Counted from the stretch's first letter, positions 1 to 7,347 are shown. The stretch: DNA of 27,720 nucleotides from Bermanella sp034111105 (GCA_034111105.1 JAWUXY010000074.1:1-27720), one strand, 5' to 3'. Notes: a model not told the origin generated them from the sequence alone. A program made the numbers and translations.

Positions 1-9
1 ATTATGAAA

Positions 10-30
10 ATAGAGTAAAAATCACTCTAT
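10..30. repeat. Small inverted repeat (hairpin)
   Basis: A perfect 7-bp inverted repeat, ATAGAGT and ACTCTAT, encloses a 7-nt loop. No run of T follows on either strand, so it is not a convincing intrinsic terminator. It lies beyond the end of the cassette-like element at 138-605 and its role is unknown. Confidence 0.35.
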
Positions 31-90
31 AAATACGCTTCAGTTTAAAATCCATATAGGTTTTACCATTAAACTTCCTTGAAATTTAAC

Positions 91-110
91 GTAGAGCGCG
101 CTCTACTTTT
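91..110 (+). terminator. Palindrome followed by T-run, possible terminator
   Basis: The 16-bp perfect palindrome GTAGAGCGCGCTCTAC (91-106) is followed on the plus strand by TTTT and then a pyrimidine-rich stretch. It could fold into a 6-bp stem with a CGCG loop and stop transcription entering from the left. The stem is short and the T-run is interrupted, so an operator or recombination-related palindrome is also possible. Confidence 0.35.
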
Positions 111-130
111 CTCTTTGAGGTTTTTCTACA

Positions 131-207
131 GCCTCAACGCCTGCCAGCAAAGGCGAGTGTAACGAGTCCAGCCAGCTTGCTGGCGATTTTGGCTGGCTTT
201 GTTAGGT
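131..207 (-). other. attC-like recombination site of an integron cassette
   Basis: Read on the minus strand, this 77-nt element starts with ACCTAAC, which matches the R'' consensus RYYYAAC. It ends with GGCGTTGAGG, where the R' box GTTRRRY matches except at its last base. Between them, GCCAGCCAAA near the R'' end pairs with TTTGCTGGC near the R' end if one C on the left arm is left unpaired. The R''/R' AAC-GTT pairs add to the stem, with short unpaired spacers between. This matches the folded attC layout recognised by integron integrases: L''/L' arms, an extrahelical base and internal spacers. The centre holds a further small hairpin, GCCAG/CTGGC. The length is within the usual attC range. 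No integrase gene is in the window. Confidence 0.6.
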
Positions 208-605
208 ATCTATTTAGGATTAATGTCTTAACTTTCATGATTGAATATCTTTAACATTAATTGCGCCCACCTTTTAACAAGTGACTGGAAAATAACGTTT
301 ACATATTCTCGTGTTTCATCAGGGTAGTTAATCTCTGGATACCATTCATAGAAACCTTCTTTCTGAAATATTCCAATATCCTCATAATATCTTTTAGCTG
401 CTTCAATATCAGACTTTTCAATAGCTAAAACACTGCTTTTTATAAGATCAATTTTTGGAGAGGTGTCAGCCAACCCATGTTCATTGCAAAATTTTAGTAA
501 TACATTTGTCACTGACTCAAGTTCAGACCGAGGAACCCCATTAATAGTGTAAGGGCTTACATTTGATTTTTTAGAAGAACCAAAGATTTTCATTTAGCTA
601 CCTAA
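138..605 (-). mobile_element. Putative solitary integron gene cassette
   Basis: The minus-strand gene at 228-593 is framed as in an integron cassette. A core site GTTAGGT (600-606) lies 6 nt before its ATG, leaving almost no leader. The stop codon is followed after 20 nt by the attC-like site at 131-207. By the G^TT cut rule the mobile unit would run from 605 to 138. The DNA upstream of the left core (ending AAAATGTTAGGT) does not look like a neighbouring attC or a classical attI. This would therefore be a lone cassette at a secondary site or the remnant of an array. No intI gene is visible. This is inferred from structure only. Confidence 0.5.
228..593 (-). CDS. Hypothetical protein, cassette-borne
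   Basis: This encodes a 121-residue soluble protein that I do not recognise. It has a lysine/serine-rich N-terminus (MKIFGSSKKSNVSPY), no signal peptide and no membrane segment. The rest looks mainly helical, with aromatic residues concentrated between about residues 68 and 90 (RYYEDIG, YEWYPEINY). The start codon sits only 6 nt after a GTTAGGT core site and no clear Shine-Dalgarno fits in that gap, as is common for integron cassette genes. An attC-like element follows the stop. Expression would need a promoter upstream of 606 or from outside. Its function is unknown. It could be a small accessory or defence-type cassette product, but nothing in the sequence shows that. Confidence 0.65.
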   Translation of the reverse strand: MKIFGSSKKSNVSPYTINGVPRSELESVTNVLLKFCNEHGLADTSPKIDLIKSSVLAIEKSDIEAAKRYYEDIGIFQKEGFYEWYPEINYPDETREYVNVIFQSLVKRWAQLMLKIFNHES

Positions 606-620
606 CATTTTAATCATAAG

Positions 621-649
621 ACCTTGCAAGCTTCCCTACCTTGCAAGGT
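621..649. repeat. Strong hairpin upstream of the cassette
   Basis: ACCTTGCAAG (621-630) and CTTGCAAGGT (640-649) form a perfect 10-bp inverted repeat around a 9-nt loop. There is no adjacent T-run on either strand, which argues against an intrinsic terminator. It lies about 15 nt upstream (minus strand) of the core site that opens the cassette-like element, so it might be part of the insertion target or a degraded recombination site. Confidence 0.5.
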
Positions 650-810
650 ACTAAAAACTTATTATCTACAATCTAAATCCATAGCACCAACAATTATAAG
701 AGAGTTACAAAGTCGATTTAGAGCCTACACTCGCTTCGCTCGGATCAAACCTACCGGAGGTTCTTGTCCTACCTGAGCACGAATTTTTCCTACTGCTAAA
801 TTTCAGGCAT

Positions 811-844
811 AAAAAAACCCAACTCTATTAAAGTTGGGTTTTTC
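811..844. terminator. Bidirectional rho-independent terminator after the tRNA-Arg genes
   Basis: ACCCAACT (817-824) and AGTTGGGT (832-839) form a perfect stem around a 7-nt loop, flanked by an A-run on the left and a T-run on the right. Read on the minus strand, the hairpin is followed by seven T, as expected for an efficient intrinsic terminator. It lies just 3' of the tRNA-Arg at 852-928 and probably ends that transcript. It is also usable from the plus strand. Confidence 0.85.
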
Positions 845-851
845 TTGAATC

Positions 852-928
852 TGGTGCGCTCAGGAGGATTCGAACCTCCGACCGCCTGGTTCGTAGCCAG
901 GTACTCTATCCAGCTGAGCTATGAGCGC
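852..928 (-). tRNA. tRNA-Arg(ACG), copy 2
   Basis: A 77-nt cloverleaf with encoded CCA. The acceptor stem GCGCTCA pairs with TGAGCGC. The anticodon arm is CCTGG-CTACGAA-CCAGG with anticodon ACG, expected to be edited to ICG by TadA. The T arm contains GGTTCGAATCC. Its sequence is identical to the tRNA at 1004-1080, from which it is separated by a 75-nt spacer, so the pair is a tandem duplication. It is followed by the terminator at 811-844. Confidence 0.97.
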
Positions 929-1003
929 AAGACTGATAAATTTAAGATTATTAAATAACCTTTCAAACTCTCTTGAAAACAGAATCAGTTACTGCTTAAA
1001 AGA

Positions 1004-1080
1004 TGGTGCGCTCAGGAGGATTCGAACCTCCGACCGCCTGGTTCGTAGCCAGGTACTCTATCCAGCTGAGCTATGAGCGC
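1004..1080 (-). tRNA. tRNA-Arg(ACG), copy 1
   Basis: A 77-nt cloverleaf identical to the copy at 852-928, with encoded CCA, anticodon ACG and a standard T arm. It is the promoter-proximal copy: the promoter at 1098-1125 lies just upstream on the minus strand. Such tRNA-Arg genes downstream of csrA and tRNA-Ser are a common arrangement in gammaproteobacteria. Confidence 0.97.
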
Positions 1081-1097
1081 ATCGTTTGGGGCGGCGA

Positions 1098-1125
1098 ATT
1101 ATAGATAAACTAAAATATTAGTCAA
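1098..1125 (-). promoter_or_regulatory. Sigma-70 promoter for the tRNA-Arg pair
   Basis: On the minus strand, TTGACT (1125-1120) and a perfect TATAAT (1103-1098) are separated by 16 nt. They are followed by a G/C-rich discriminator (TCGCCGCCCC) shortly before the tRNA 5' end. Near-consensus boxes plus a GC-rich discriminator are typical of stable-RNA promoters under stringent (ppGpp) control. Confidence 0.8.
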
Positions 1126-1176
1126 CTATCGCCACTTTTTATTTTTACTCGAAGGTATTAATAAAAAGAGTTGTGA

Positions 1177-1266
1177 TGGCGGAGAGAGAGGGATTCGAAC
1201 CCTCGATAAGATTTCTCCTATACACCCTTAGCAGGGGTGCGCCTTCAGCCACTCGGCCATCTCTCC
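1177..1266 (-). tRNA. tRNA-Ser(GCT)
   Basis: A 90-nt class II tRNA with a long variable arm and encoded CCA. The acceptor stem GGAGAGA pairs with TCTCTCC. The anticodon loop CTGCTAA carries anticodon GCT, reading AGC/AGU, on a CACCC/GGGTG stem. The T arm contains GGTTCGAATCC. It lies between csrA and the tRNA-Arg genes on the same strand, its conserved gammaproteobacterial place. Confidence 0.97.
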
Positions 1267-1342
1267 AACACGCGGCGTATGTTACCACTTTACAGAGAAA
1301 TTAAAAGAAAAATTTCAATGAAATTAATACATTAGCGCAAAA

Positions 1343-1528
1343 TCAGTCTTCAGACGGTTGATCTTTTTCTTTTTGGATACGTTGGTAAATTTCTTCACGG
1401 TGAACAGCGACTTCTTTTGGCGCATTCACACCGATTCGAACTTGATTACCTTTAACCCCTAAAACAGTGACTGTTACCTCGTCACCAACCATAAGAGTTT
1501 CACCAACACGACGCGTTAAAATAAGCAT
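1343..1528 (-). CDS. csrA: Carbon storage regulator CsrA (RsmA)
   Basis: A 61-residue post-transcriptional regulator. CsrA dimers bind GGA motifs in mRNA leaders and repress or activate translation of genes for carbon flow, motility and biofilm. The N-terminus MLILTRRVGETLMVGD and the RNA-contact region around VAVHREEIYQRI are textbook, and the length is that of the family. A clear AGGAGA Shine-Dalgarno precedes the ATG. It follows lysC after a 256-nt spacer that could hold its own promoter, and it precedes tRNA-Ser. The acidic tail (KDQPSED) is ordinary variation. Identification is secure. Confidence 0.97.
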   Translation of the reverse strand: MLILTRRVGETLMVGDEVTVTVLGVKGNQVRIGVNAPKEVAVHREEIYQRIQKEKDQPSED

Positions 1529-1641
1529 TCTATTCTCCTGAACATGTGATCAGTACAGCTTACGCTGACCACTTTAATCCCCGCTTTGTATACAAAACGA
1601 GCATCCATAAGATTTATTATTGACCAGCTTTGAAAAATTAA

Positions 1642-1701
1642 AAGCCTCATATCGAACCTTTCCAGAATATTTAGTTATGGAAAGCGCTAAATTAGAGGCT
1701 T
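1642..1701. repeat. Nested inverted repeat in the lysC-csrA spacer
   Basis: AAGCCTC (1642-1648) pairs with GAGGCTT (1695-1701). Inside it, CTTTCC (1658-1663) pairs with GGAAAG (1679-1684). The result is a long imperfect stem with bulges, about 110 nt upstream of csrA on the minus strand. No T-run follows. It may structure the csrA leader or weakly attenuate read-through from lysC. Confidence 0.4.
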
Positions 1702-1784
1702 ACTGGCCGACGACCTAGGGTGCGATGGGTTTCCAACGCGTTCTTACTAGAAGGTGCCTAATCCTTGACGTTCTTCTTAACTAC

Positions 1785-3011
1785 TTACTTATCGTTGTCA
1801 TCTAGTCCAAAGGCTGTGTGCAATGCACGCACGGCCAGCTCTAGATACTTTTCATCAATCACAACCGATATTTTAATTTCTGACGTGGAGATAATCTGAA
1901 TATTGATATTCTCTTGCGCCAAAACATCAAACATTTTACTAGCAACACCAGCATGACTGCGCATACCAACACCCACCAGCGATAATTTAGTAATGCCTTT
2001 ATCACCCGATACCTCACGAGCACCCAAGCTTTGAGCCACTTCGCGTAATATTGATTCTGTTTTCACAAAATCATTACGGTGTACGGTGAAAGTGAAGTCA
2101 GTGGTTTTATCTGCCGCCACATTTTGCACAATCATATCAACTTCGATATTCGCAGCGCTCACAGGCCCTAAAATTTTAGACGCCACACCAGGAATATCAG
2201 GCACACCCAATACGGTTAATTTGGCTTCGTCACGGTTAAACGCAATTCCGGAAATAACTGGCTGTTCCACTGATTCATCATCCTCTATTGTAATAAGGGT
2301 GCCATTGCCTTCTTTACTGCTGTGTAAAACACGCAGTGGCACTTTATATTTACCAGCAAACTCCACAGAGCGAATTTGCAATACTTTTGACCCAAGGCTG
2401 GCCATTTCAAGCATTTCCTCAAAGGTAATCTTGTCCATGCGACGGGCTTTTTCAACAACACGAGGATCCGTTGTATATACGCCATCAACATCCGTGTAGA
2501 TATGGCACTCATCTGCCTTTAGCGCAGCCGCTAACGCCACACCTGTAGTGTCCGAGCCACCACGACCAAGTGTGGTGATATTACCTTCACCATCAACACC
2601 CTGGAAGCCTGCAACAATAACGACTCGGCCTTCAGCAAGATCACTTTTAATTTTTTGTGTGTCGATATCTTGAATACGTGCTTTCATATGAGCACTGTCT
2701 GTCAATATCTTCACCTGAGAACCCGTATACGAACGAGCAGGTACACCCAGTTTATTTAATGCCATGCTTAATAAAGCAATTGTAACTTGCTCACCCGTAC
2801 TGACCAATACATCCATCTCACGAGGTGTAGGCTGGTCAGTAATGCCATTGGCAAGCTCAATAAGACGATTGGTTTCACCACTCATGGCGCTGACCGCAAC
2901 CACAACATCGTGACCGTCATCTTTGAATTTTTTAATTTTCTTAGCAACGCCTTCGATTCGCTCTACGCTACCTACCGAGGTGCCACCGTATTTGTGTACG
3001 TACAATGCCAT
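1785..3011 (-). CDS. lysC: Aspartate kinase LysC
   Basis: This 408-residue enzyme phosphorylates aspartate with ATP, the first step to lysine, threonine, methionine and diaminopimelate. The N-terminal kinase domain (about 1-245) begins with KYGGTSVGS and carries the nucleotide-site stretch LGRGGSDTTG near residue 150. The C-terminal half (about 260-405) holds two ACT domains for amino-acid feedback. Length and single-gene form match the monofunctional Pseudomonas/Oceanospirillales type, not the fused kinase-dehydrogenases. The start MALYVHKYGG is typical, although the Shine-Dalgarno is weak (GAGCCTGAAACC before ATG). It lies about 150 nt downstream of alaS and is probably co-transcribed with it. 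I see no lysine riboswitch. Confidence 0.96.
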   Translation of the reverse strand: MALYVHKYGGTSVGSVERIEGVAKKIKKFKDDGHDVVVAVSAMSGETNRLIELANGITDQPTPREMDVLVSTGEQVTIALLSMALNKLGVPARSYTGSQVKILTDSAHMKARIQDIDTQKIKSDLAEGRVVIVAGFQGVDGEGNITTLGRGGSDTTGVALAAALKADECHIYTDVDGVYTTDPRVVEKARRMDKITFEEMLEMASLGSKVLQIRSVEFAGKYKVPLRVLHSSKEGNGTLITIEDDESVEQPVISGIAFNRDEAKLTVLGVPDIPGVASKILGPVSAANIEVDMIVQNVAADKTTDFTFTVHRNDFVKTESILREVAQSLGAREVSGDKGITKLSLVGVGMRSHAGVASKMFDVLAQENINIQIISTSEIKISVVIDEKYLELAVRALHTAFGLDDNDK

Positions 3012-3158
3012 GGTTTCAGGCTCTCATAAGGGTACAAAATTTGGGCGCTAATTAGACACTAATTAACGCCGTATTGGAACTATGCAAAATAGCTCAGCAA
3101 ACCATAAGAACCGTTTAATCAAAAAAAGATGTCTTTCTTTTATTAAACCGCCCATGTT

Positions 3159-5786
3159 TTACAGGTTTGCTTCTGCCCACTGCTCAAATGCAGCCAATGC
3201 AGCCGGAATACCTTCTGGTTTTTTACCACCAGCTTGCGCCAAATCAGGCTTACCGCCACCACGGCCATCAACATAAGGAGCCAACTCTTTTACAATATCG
3301 CCGGCTTTTGCCTTACCTAGTAAGTCTTTTGTGACACCCGCAATTAAGGTGACCTTGTCACCCTCACTGCTGGCCAACAAAATAACGGCACTGGCTAATT
3401 TGTTTTTCAATTGATCCATTGCGCCACGCATGGCCGGTACATCTGCACCATCCAATTGAGCCGCTAATACATTAATGCCATTAATTTGTTTTGCGCCTGC
3501 GGCTAAATCGGTACCAGCACCCGATGCTAACTTGGCTTTAAGCTGTTGTACGTCTTTTTCGAGCTGACGGTTTTTACTCACCGCCGCCTCTACTTTATCC
3601 AATACACTATCGCGATTGCCTTTTACTTGGGTCGCAATGGCCGTAATGGTGCTTTCCATGTTGGCGATGTAATCGTATGCCGCTTCGGCTACCACAGCTT
3701 CAACACGGCGCACACCCGCTGCAACACCACTTTCACTGACAATTTTTAAGAAGCCAATATCACCCGTACGTTTTGCATGGGTACCGCCACATAGCTCAAC
3801 CGAAAAGCCATCACTGCCCATGCTTAATACGCGCACTTCGTCATCGTATTTTTCACCAAATAATGCCATTGCACCATTCGCTTTTGCCGCTTCAATATCC
3901 ATAAGCTCTGTACTTACGAGTGTATTGATACGAATTTGTTCATTCACTTTTTTCTCAACGGCTGATACTTCTTGTGCCGTCATGGCTTCAAAGTGGGCAA
4001 AATCAAAACGCAGTCGATCATATGTGCACAATGACCCTTTTTGCTGCACATGCTCGCCCAATGCTTCACGTAATGCTGCGTGCAGTAAATGCGTCGCCGA
4101 ATGGTGCAGCGCAGTCTGCTGACGCTTATGTTCATCAACACTGGCACTTAATGTATCGCCTACGCTTAAGGTACCCGTTTTCACTTCACCGTGATGTAAG
4201 TGGTTTTTCTGCTCTTTTGTGGTGTCGGTCACAATGAACTCAATACCACTGCCTGTCAGTAAGCCTTTGTCGCCAACTTGCCCACCTGATTCACCATAGA
4301 AAGGTGTACTATCTAAAACCACCATACCCGCATCACCAGCGGCCAAGCTTTCCACTTGTGTGCCGTCTTTAAATAAAGCGATGATTTTTCCTTGATTTAA
4401 TAGGCTGTCATAACCGGTAAAATCGGTTTCACCGTCAAGATTTAATGTGTCGGTGTAATCCACTTTAAAGTTAGAGGCCGCACGTGCTTTGCTCTTTTGC
4501 TCTTGCATACAAGCATCAAAACCTGCTTCATCTACTTTTAAATCTTTTTCACGGGCAATGTCAGCGGTTAAATCAACAGGGAAGCCGTAGGTATCGTATA
4601 ACTTAAAAACGGTTTCGCCGGGAATCGTATCGCCTTTCAAATCGGCAATTGCGCTTTCTAATAACTTCATGCCGTTATCAAGAGTTTTGGCAAATTGCTC
4701 TTCTTCTAGTTTTAGAATTTTTTCAATATGAGGCTGATTTTTGGCAAGCTCTGGGTAAGCCTGACCCATTTCTGTTACTAATGCCGACACCAACTTGTAA
4801 AAGAAAAGGTCACTTGCACCCAAGATATGACCGTGACGCAAAGCACGACGAATGATTCGACGCAGTACATAACCACGCCCTTCATTTGACGGCATAACAC
4901 CATCGCTAATCAAAAAACTGCATGAACGAATATGATCGGCAATTACGAGTAAAGACTTGCTGCTTAATTCTTTGGTGCCCGTTACGTCTGCAGCGGCTTT
5001 AATTAACCCTTGGAATAAGTCAATTTCATAGTTTGCATGCACACCCTGCATAATTGCAGAAATACGCTCAAGACCCATACCGGTATCAACTGACGGCTTA
5101 GGTAACGGATCCATAGCGCCGCTGGCCTGACGGTTATACTGCATGAAAACAATATTCCAGATTTCGATGAAACGATCGCCATCTTCTTCTGGCGTACCTG
5201 GCTTGCCACCCCAAATGTGCTCTCCATGATCATAGAAAACCTCACTACAAGGGCCGCATGGGCCGGTATCACCCATTTGCCAGAAGTTATCGGATGCGTA
5301 TTTTTCGCCTTTTTTATCGCCTATGCGGATAATTTTATCTTTTGGCAACCCCATACCTTTGTGCCAAAGATCGAAAGCTTCGTCATCGTCTGCGTAAACT
5401 GTCACCAGCAGCTTATCTTCTGGTAGACCCAACCATTCTTTGCTGGTTAAGAATTCCCATGCGAACTTGATGGCTTCTTGCTTGAAATAATCACCAAAGC
5501 TGAAGTTACCCAGCATCTCAAAGAAGGTGTGGTGGCGTGCGGTATAGCCTACATTTTCGAGGTCATTATGCTTACCACCTGCTCGCACACAGCGCTGACT
5601 GCTGGTTGCACGCGTGTAAGGGCGCTTATCTTGGCCTAAAAACACATCTTTAAATTGGTTCATGCCCGCATTGGTAAACATCAATGTAGGATCGTTACCT
5701 GGAATGAGAGAACTACTGGCAACAACGTCATGCTGCTTGCTTGCAAAGTAGTCAAGAAACGATTGTCTTATTTCTGCGGTTTTCAT
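3159..5786 (-). CDS. alaS: Alanine--tRNA ligase AlaS
   Basis: This charges tRNA-Ala and edits mischarged Ser/Gly. I place the start at MKTAEIRQSFLDYF (ATG at 5786), because GGAC lies 6 nt upstream and the TAEIRQ.FLD opening is universal. An upstream ATG at 5813 would add nine unconserved residues. From 5786 the protein is 875 residues, as is normal for the family. The class II catalytic domain includes SSSLIPGNDPTLMFTNAGMN. The editing domain has the zinc motif HHSATHLLH near residue 560 and CGGTH near 664. The C-Ala domain ends with the glycine-rich GRGGGKPDLAQAGG. It lies directly upstream of lysC on the same strand, so a shared transcript is likely. Confidence 0.97.
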   Translation of the reverse strand: MKTAEIRQSFLDYFASKQHDVVASSSLIPGNDPTLMFTNAGMNQFKDVFLGQDKRPYTRATSSQRCVRAGGKHNDLENVGYTARHHTFFEMLGNFSFGDYFKQEAIKFAWEFLTSKEWLGLPEDKLLVTVYADDDEAFDLWHKGMGLPKDKIIRIGDKKGEKYASDNFWQMGDTGPCGPCSEVFYDHGEHIWGGKPGTPEEDGDRFIEIWNIVFMQYNRQASGAMDPLPKPSVDTGMGLERISAIMQGVHANYEIDLFQGLIKAAADVTGTKELSSKSLLVIADHIRSCSFLISDGVMPSNEGRGYVLRRIIRRALRHGHILGASDLFFYKLVSALVTEMGQAYPELAKNQPHIEKILKLEEEQFAKTLDNGMKLLESAIADLKGDTIPGETVFKLYDTYGFPVDLTADIAREKDLKVDEAGFDACMQEQKSKARAASNFKVDYTDTLNLDGETDFTGYDSLLNQGKIIALFKDGTQVESLAAGDAGMVVLDSTPFYGESGGQVGDKGLLTGSGIEFIVTDTTKEQKNHLHHGEVKTGTLSVGDTLSASVDEHKRQQTALHHSATHLLHAALREALGEHVQQKGSLCTYDRLRFDFAHFEAMTAQEVSAVEKKVNEQIRINTLVSTELMDIEAAKANGAMALFGEKYDDEVRVLSMGSDGFSVELCGGTHAKRTGDIGFLKIVSESGVAAGVRRVEAVVAEAAYDYIANMESTITAIATQVKGNRDSVLDKVEAAVSKNRQLEKDVQQLKAKLASGAGTDLAAGAKQINGINVLAAQLDGADVPAMRGAMDQLKNKLASAVILLASSEGDKVTLIAGVTKDLLGKAKAGDIVKELAPYVDGRGGGKPDLAQAGGKKPEGIPAALAAFEQWAEANL

Positions 5787-5953
5787 ACTTCGTCCATCAG
5801 GCTGCACCTGCATTGAGCTAAGTGCTGATTATTATAAATAAAAAAGGGCGCTAGTATAACGGCAATCCTCACGCCAGACGAGAGCTGACCGCGAATAGTG
5901 GTGGAAATGAAAATCCAGTTTTCAGTTTTTATGCAAATAATCTTGCAATATAT

Positions 5954-5969
5954 ATTAGTAAGTACTAAT
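5954..5969. promoter_or_regulatory. Palindromic operator-like site upstream of the DUF2892-like gene
   Basis: ATTAGTA-AG-TACTAAT is a perfect 7+7 inverted repeat about 35 nt before the start at 6005. It overlaps the probable promoter zone: TTGCAA lies at 5944 and a TAGATAAT-like -10 at about 5971. Its size and symmetry suit a dimeric repressor of the ArsR/TetR kind. No regulator gene is adjacent, so the binding protein is unknown. Confidence 0.4.
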
Positions 5970-6004
5970 TTAGATAATACTTAAGTTAATATTAGGAGCT
6001 AACC

Positions 6005-6208
6005 ATGTCCATTGATCGTCTTGTGTTTGCGATTGCCGGTGTCTTTATTTTACTCAGCATTGGGCTTTCACAAGTCCACAACCAAAACTGGCTATGGTTC
6101 ACTGCATTTGTCGGCATCAATATGTTTCAAGCTGCTTTTACTGGTTTTTGTCCTCTTGCAAAAACGTTAAAAGCCTTAGGTGTCTCTCCGGGGCCGGCAT
6201 TTAACTAA
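6005..6208 (+). CDS. DUF2892-like (YgaP-type) small inner-membrane protein
   Basis: A 67-residue protein with two hydrophobic helices (about residues 7-23 and 29-49) joined by a short polar turn. It ends with the motif FTGFCPLAKTLKALGV. This matches DUF2892, the membrane part of YgaP-type rhodanese proteins, which also occurs alone as here. The conserved cysteine in GFCP is present. AGGAGC precedes the ATG with suitable spacing. The gene stands alone, divergent from alaS, with a palindrome in its promoter region. Family members often accompany sulfur or redox genes, but none is adjacent here. Confidence 0.75.
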   Translation: MSIDRLVFAIAGVFILLSIGLSQVHNQNWLWFTAFVGINMFQAAFTGFCPLAKTLKALGVSPGPAFN

Positions 6209-6297
6209 AAACTGAGTGATAGCTTACATTTACTCACACTTGTTCTATTGAAACACAGCATGGCAACACTCATAATGGAGGCTTGTCGAACTGAAAA

Positions 6298-6759
6298 TTG
6301 TGGGTATCTGTGAAAGTATTTTTTGTATTATTGATTATGAGTGCACTGGCTGCAGTTTACCTATTTTCAAGCAATACTGACCCCGAACAGCACATTGATG
6401 ACTGGGCCAAACAATCTGCAGCTTTGTTCCAAGATACCGCTAGCGTCTTTTCCTCATTTAAGTCAGATACACCAAGTGAACCTACAACTGATGACACAAG
6501 CGAAGAAACTTTCGATGAAAAACTGCAAAATCTATTACCAAGTGAAGAGCTCAACTTAAGCTACGAACCTGATTTTGAGGGCTCTACTGAAATTGCCAAT
6601 GGAGAATCTGGCAGTATTTTACCCAGCACTCTGTTGCCAAACCTTTTCGATGTAAAGCCTGGATCTAACAGCGCATCGGTCAAAGGGCAGATATTCAGAG
6701 ACGAAAAAGACAAAATTATCGGTGCTGAAGTTCAGCTTGCTATACCAACGGACATGTAA
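6298..6759 (+). CDS. Hypothetical single-pass membrane protein
   Basis: I do not recognise this gene. The frame opens at 6295. A TTG at 6298 gives 153 residues and a GTG at 6310 gives 149. A GGAGG at 6277-6281 is rather far from both, so the start is uncertain. The protein has one N-terminal hydrophobic helix (VFFVLLIMSALAAVYLF, about residues 7-23), an acidic Ser/Thr-rich disordered stretch (about 55-75) and a C-terminal segment VKGQIFRDEKDKIIGAEVQLAIP that looks beta-like. It is probably anchored in the inner membrane with a periplasmic tail. The next gene starts 2 nt after the stop, which indicates translational coupling. Confidence 0.6.
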   Translation: MWVSVKVFFVLLIMSALAAVYLFSSNTDPEQHIDDWAKQSAALFQDTASVFSSFKSDTPSEPTTDDTSEETFDEKLQNLLPSEELNLSYEPDFEGSTEIANGESGSILPSTLLPNLFDVKPGSNSASVKGQIFRDEKDKIIGAEVQLAIPTDM

Positions 6760-6761
6760 CG

Positions 6762-6968
6762 ATGACTGTGATTGCTTGTATCACTCTGACCCTTTGTGTA
6801 TTGCTTCTCATGATTAGTTTTGCAGTGGGGCCATTTGCTAATGAGCCGTTTTTTCGTGCCCACTTGAATTTCAAGCAATTAAACCGCCTTGTTCAAAAAA
6901 TTATTTTATTCTCAGCCACTATTCTAAGTATATTGTGTAGCCTGTGGATTATTGGGGTATTTGCGTGA
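6762..6968 (+). CDS. Hypothetical two-helix membrane protein
   Basis: An unrecognised 68-residue protein with two hydrophobic helices (about residues 3-23 and 47-66). They flank a short basic stretch (FFRAHLNFKQLNRLVQK) that is probably cytoplasmic. It starts 2 nt after the stop of the gene at 6298-6759, and its own stop overlaps the GTG of the next gene (GTGA). The three genes therefore form a tightly coupled unit and probably make one small membrane complex. Confidence 0.6.
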   Translation: MTVIACITLTLCVLLLMISFAVGPFANEPFFRAHLNFKQLNRLVQKIILFSATILSILCSLWIIGVFA

Positions 6969-7330
6969 TTGAAGTTGTATCGGGACATTTAGGTTCAGGG
7001 AACTGGTGCTTTAAAAGCATTGACGGCATAACTGTATTAGCCCACATGCAACCATTCAACCGCCACAACGAATTTCGTATTGGGCCTGATCAAGTACTCA
7101 ATTATGAAATTGAAGAAAGCCAAAACAAAAAGAAACACTCAAAAATAAGAATCAATCTTACGGGTGATCGCTATTGCCGAGCATGGGTTTCTTCGGATGA
7201 CCTAAATATGCTTGGTCAAATGGTCGACTCGCAACAGCCTGCACCAGAATTTAAGCGTGAAAATAAAATATGGGTAAGTGGCCTTATTGCCTTCCTTATT
7301 GCCTGTGTTGTTTTTGAATTCGTGAAATAA
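6965..7330 (+). CDS. Hypothetical tail-anchored protein
   Basis: An unrecognised protein. I choose GTG at 6965, which overlaps the previous stop as GTGA and gives 121 residues. An ATG at 6944 would add seven residues and overlap more deeply. Residues 1-95 look like a compact soluble beta-rich domain (IEVVSGHLGSGNWCFKSIDG, later RINLTGDRYCRAW). A C-terminal hydrophobic helix (WVSGLIAFLIACVVFEFV) follows and ends almost at the stop. That is tail-anchored topology with the soluble part probably cytoplasmic. It is the third gene of the coupled set at 6298-7330. Confidence 0.6.
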   Translation: MIEVVSGHLGSGNWCFKSIDGITVLAHMQPFNRHNEFRIGPDQVLNYEIEESQNKKKHSKIRINLTGDRYCRAWVSSDDLNMLGQMVDSQQPAPEFKRENKIWVSGLIAFLIACVVFEFVK

Positions 7331-7347
7331 ATTCATTTCTGTCATGT

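Noticed and set aside
621..649. Rho-independent terminator
   Set aside because: The stem is strong but no T-run follows on either strand.
852..1080. Two identical tRNA-Arg copies read as attL/attR of an integrated element
   Set aside because: The copies are full length and only 75 nt lie between them, with no integrase or cargo. Tandem tRNA duplication explains them.
2086..2499. Plus-strand open frame opposite lysC
   Set aside because: It lies entirely antisense to a clearly conserved aspartate kinase and has no ribosome binding site or recognisable content. The same applies to the many open frames opposite alaS and the giant gene.
3012..3158. Lysine riboswitch upstream of lysC
   Set aside because: The 147-nt alaS-lysC spacer is too short and shows no lysine-riboswitch-like set of helices.
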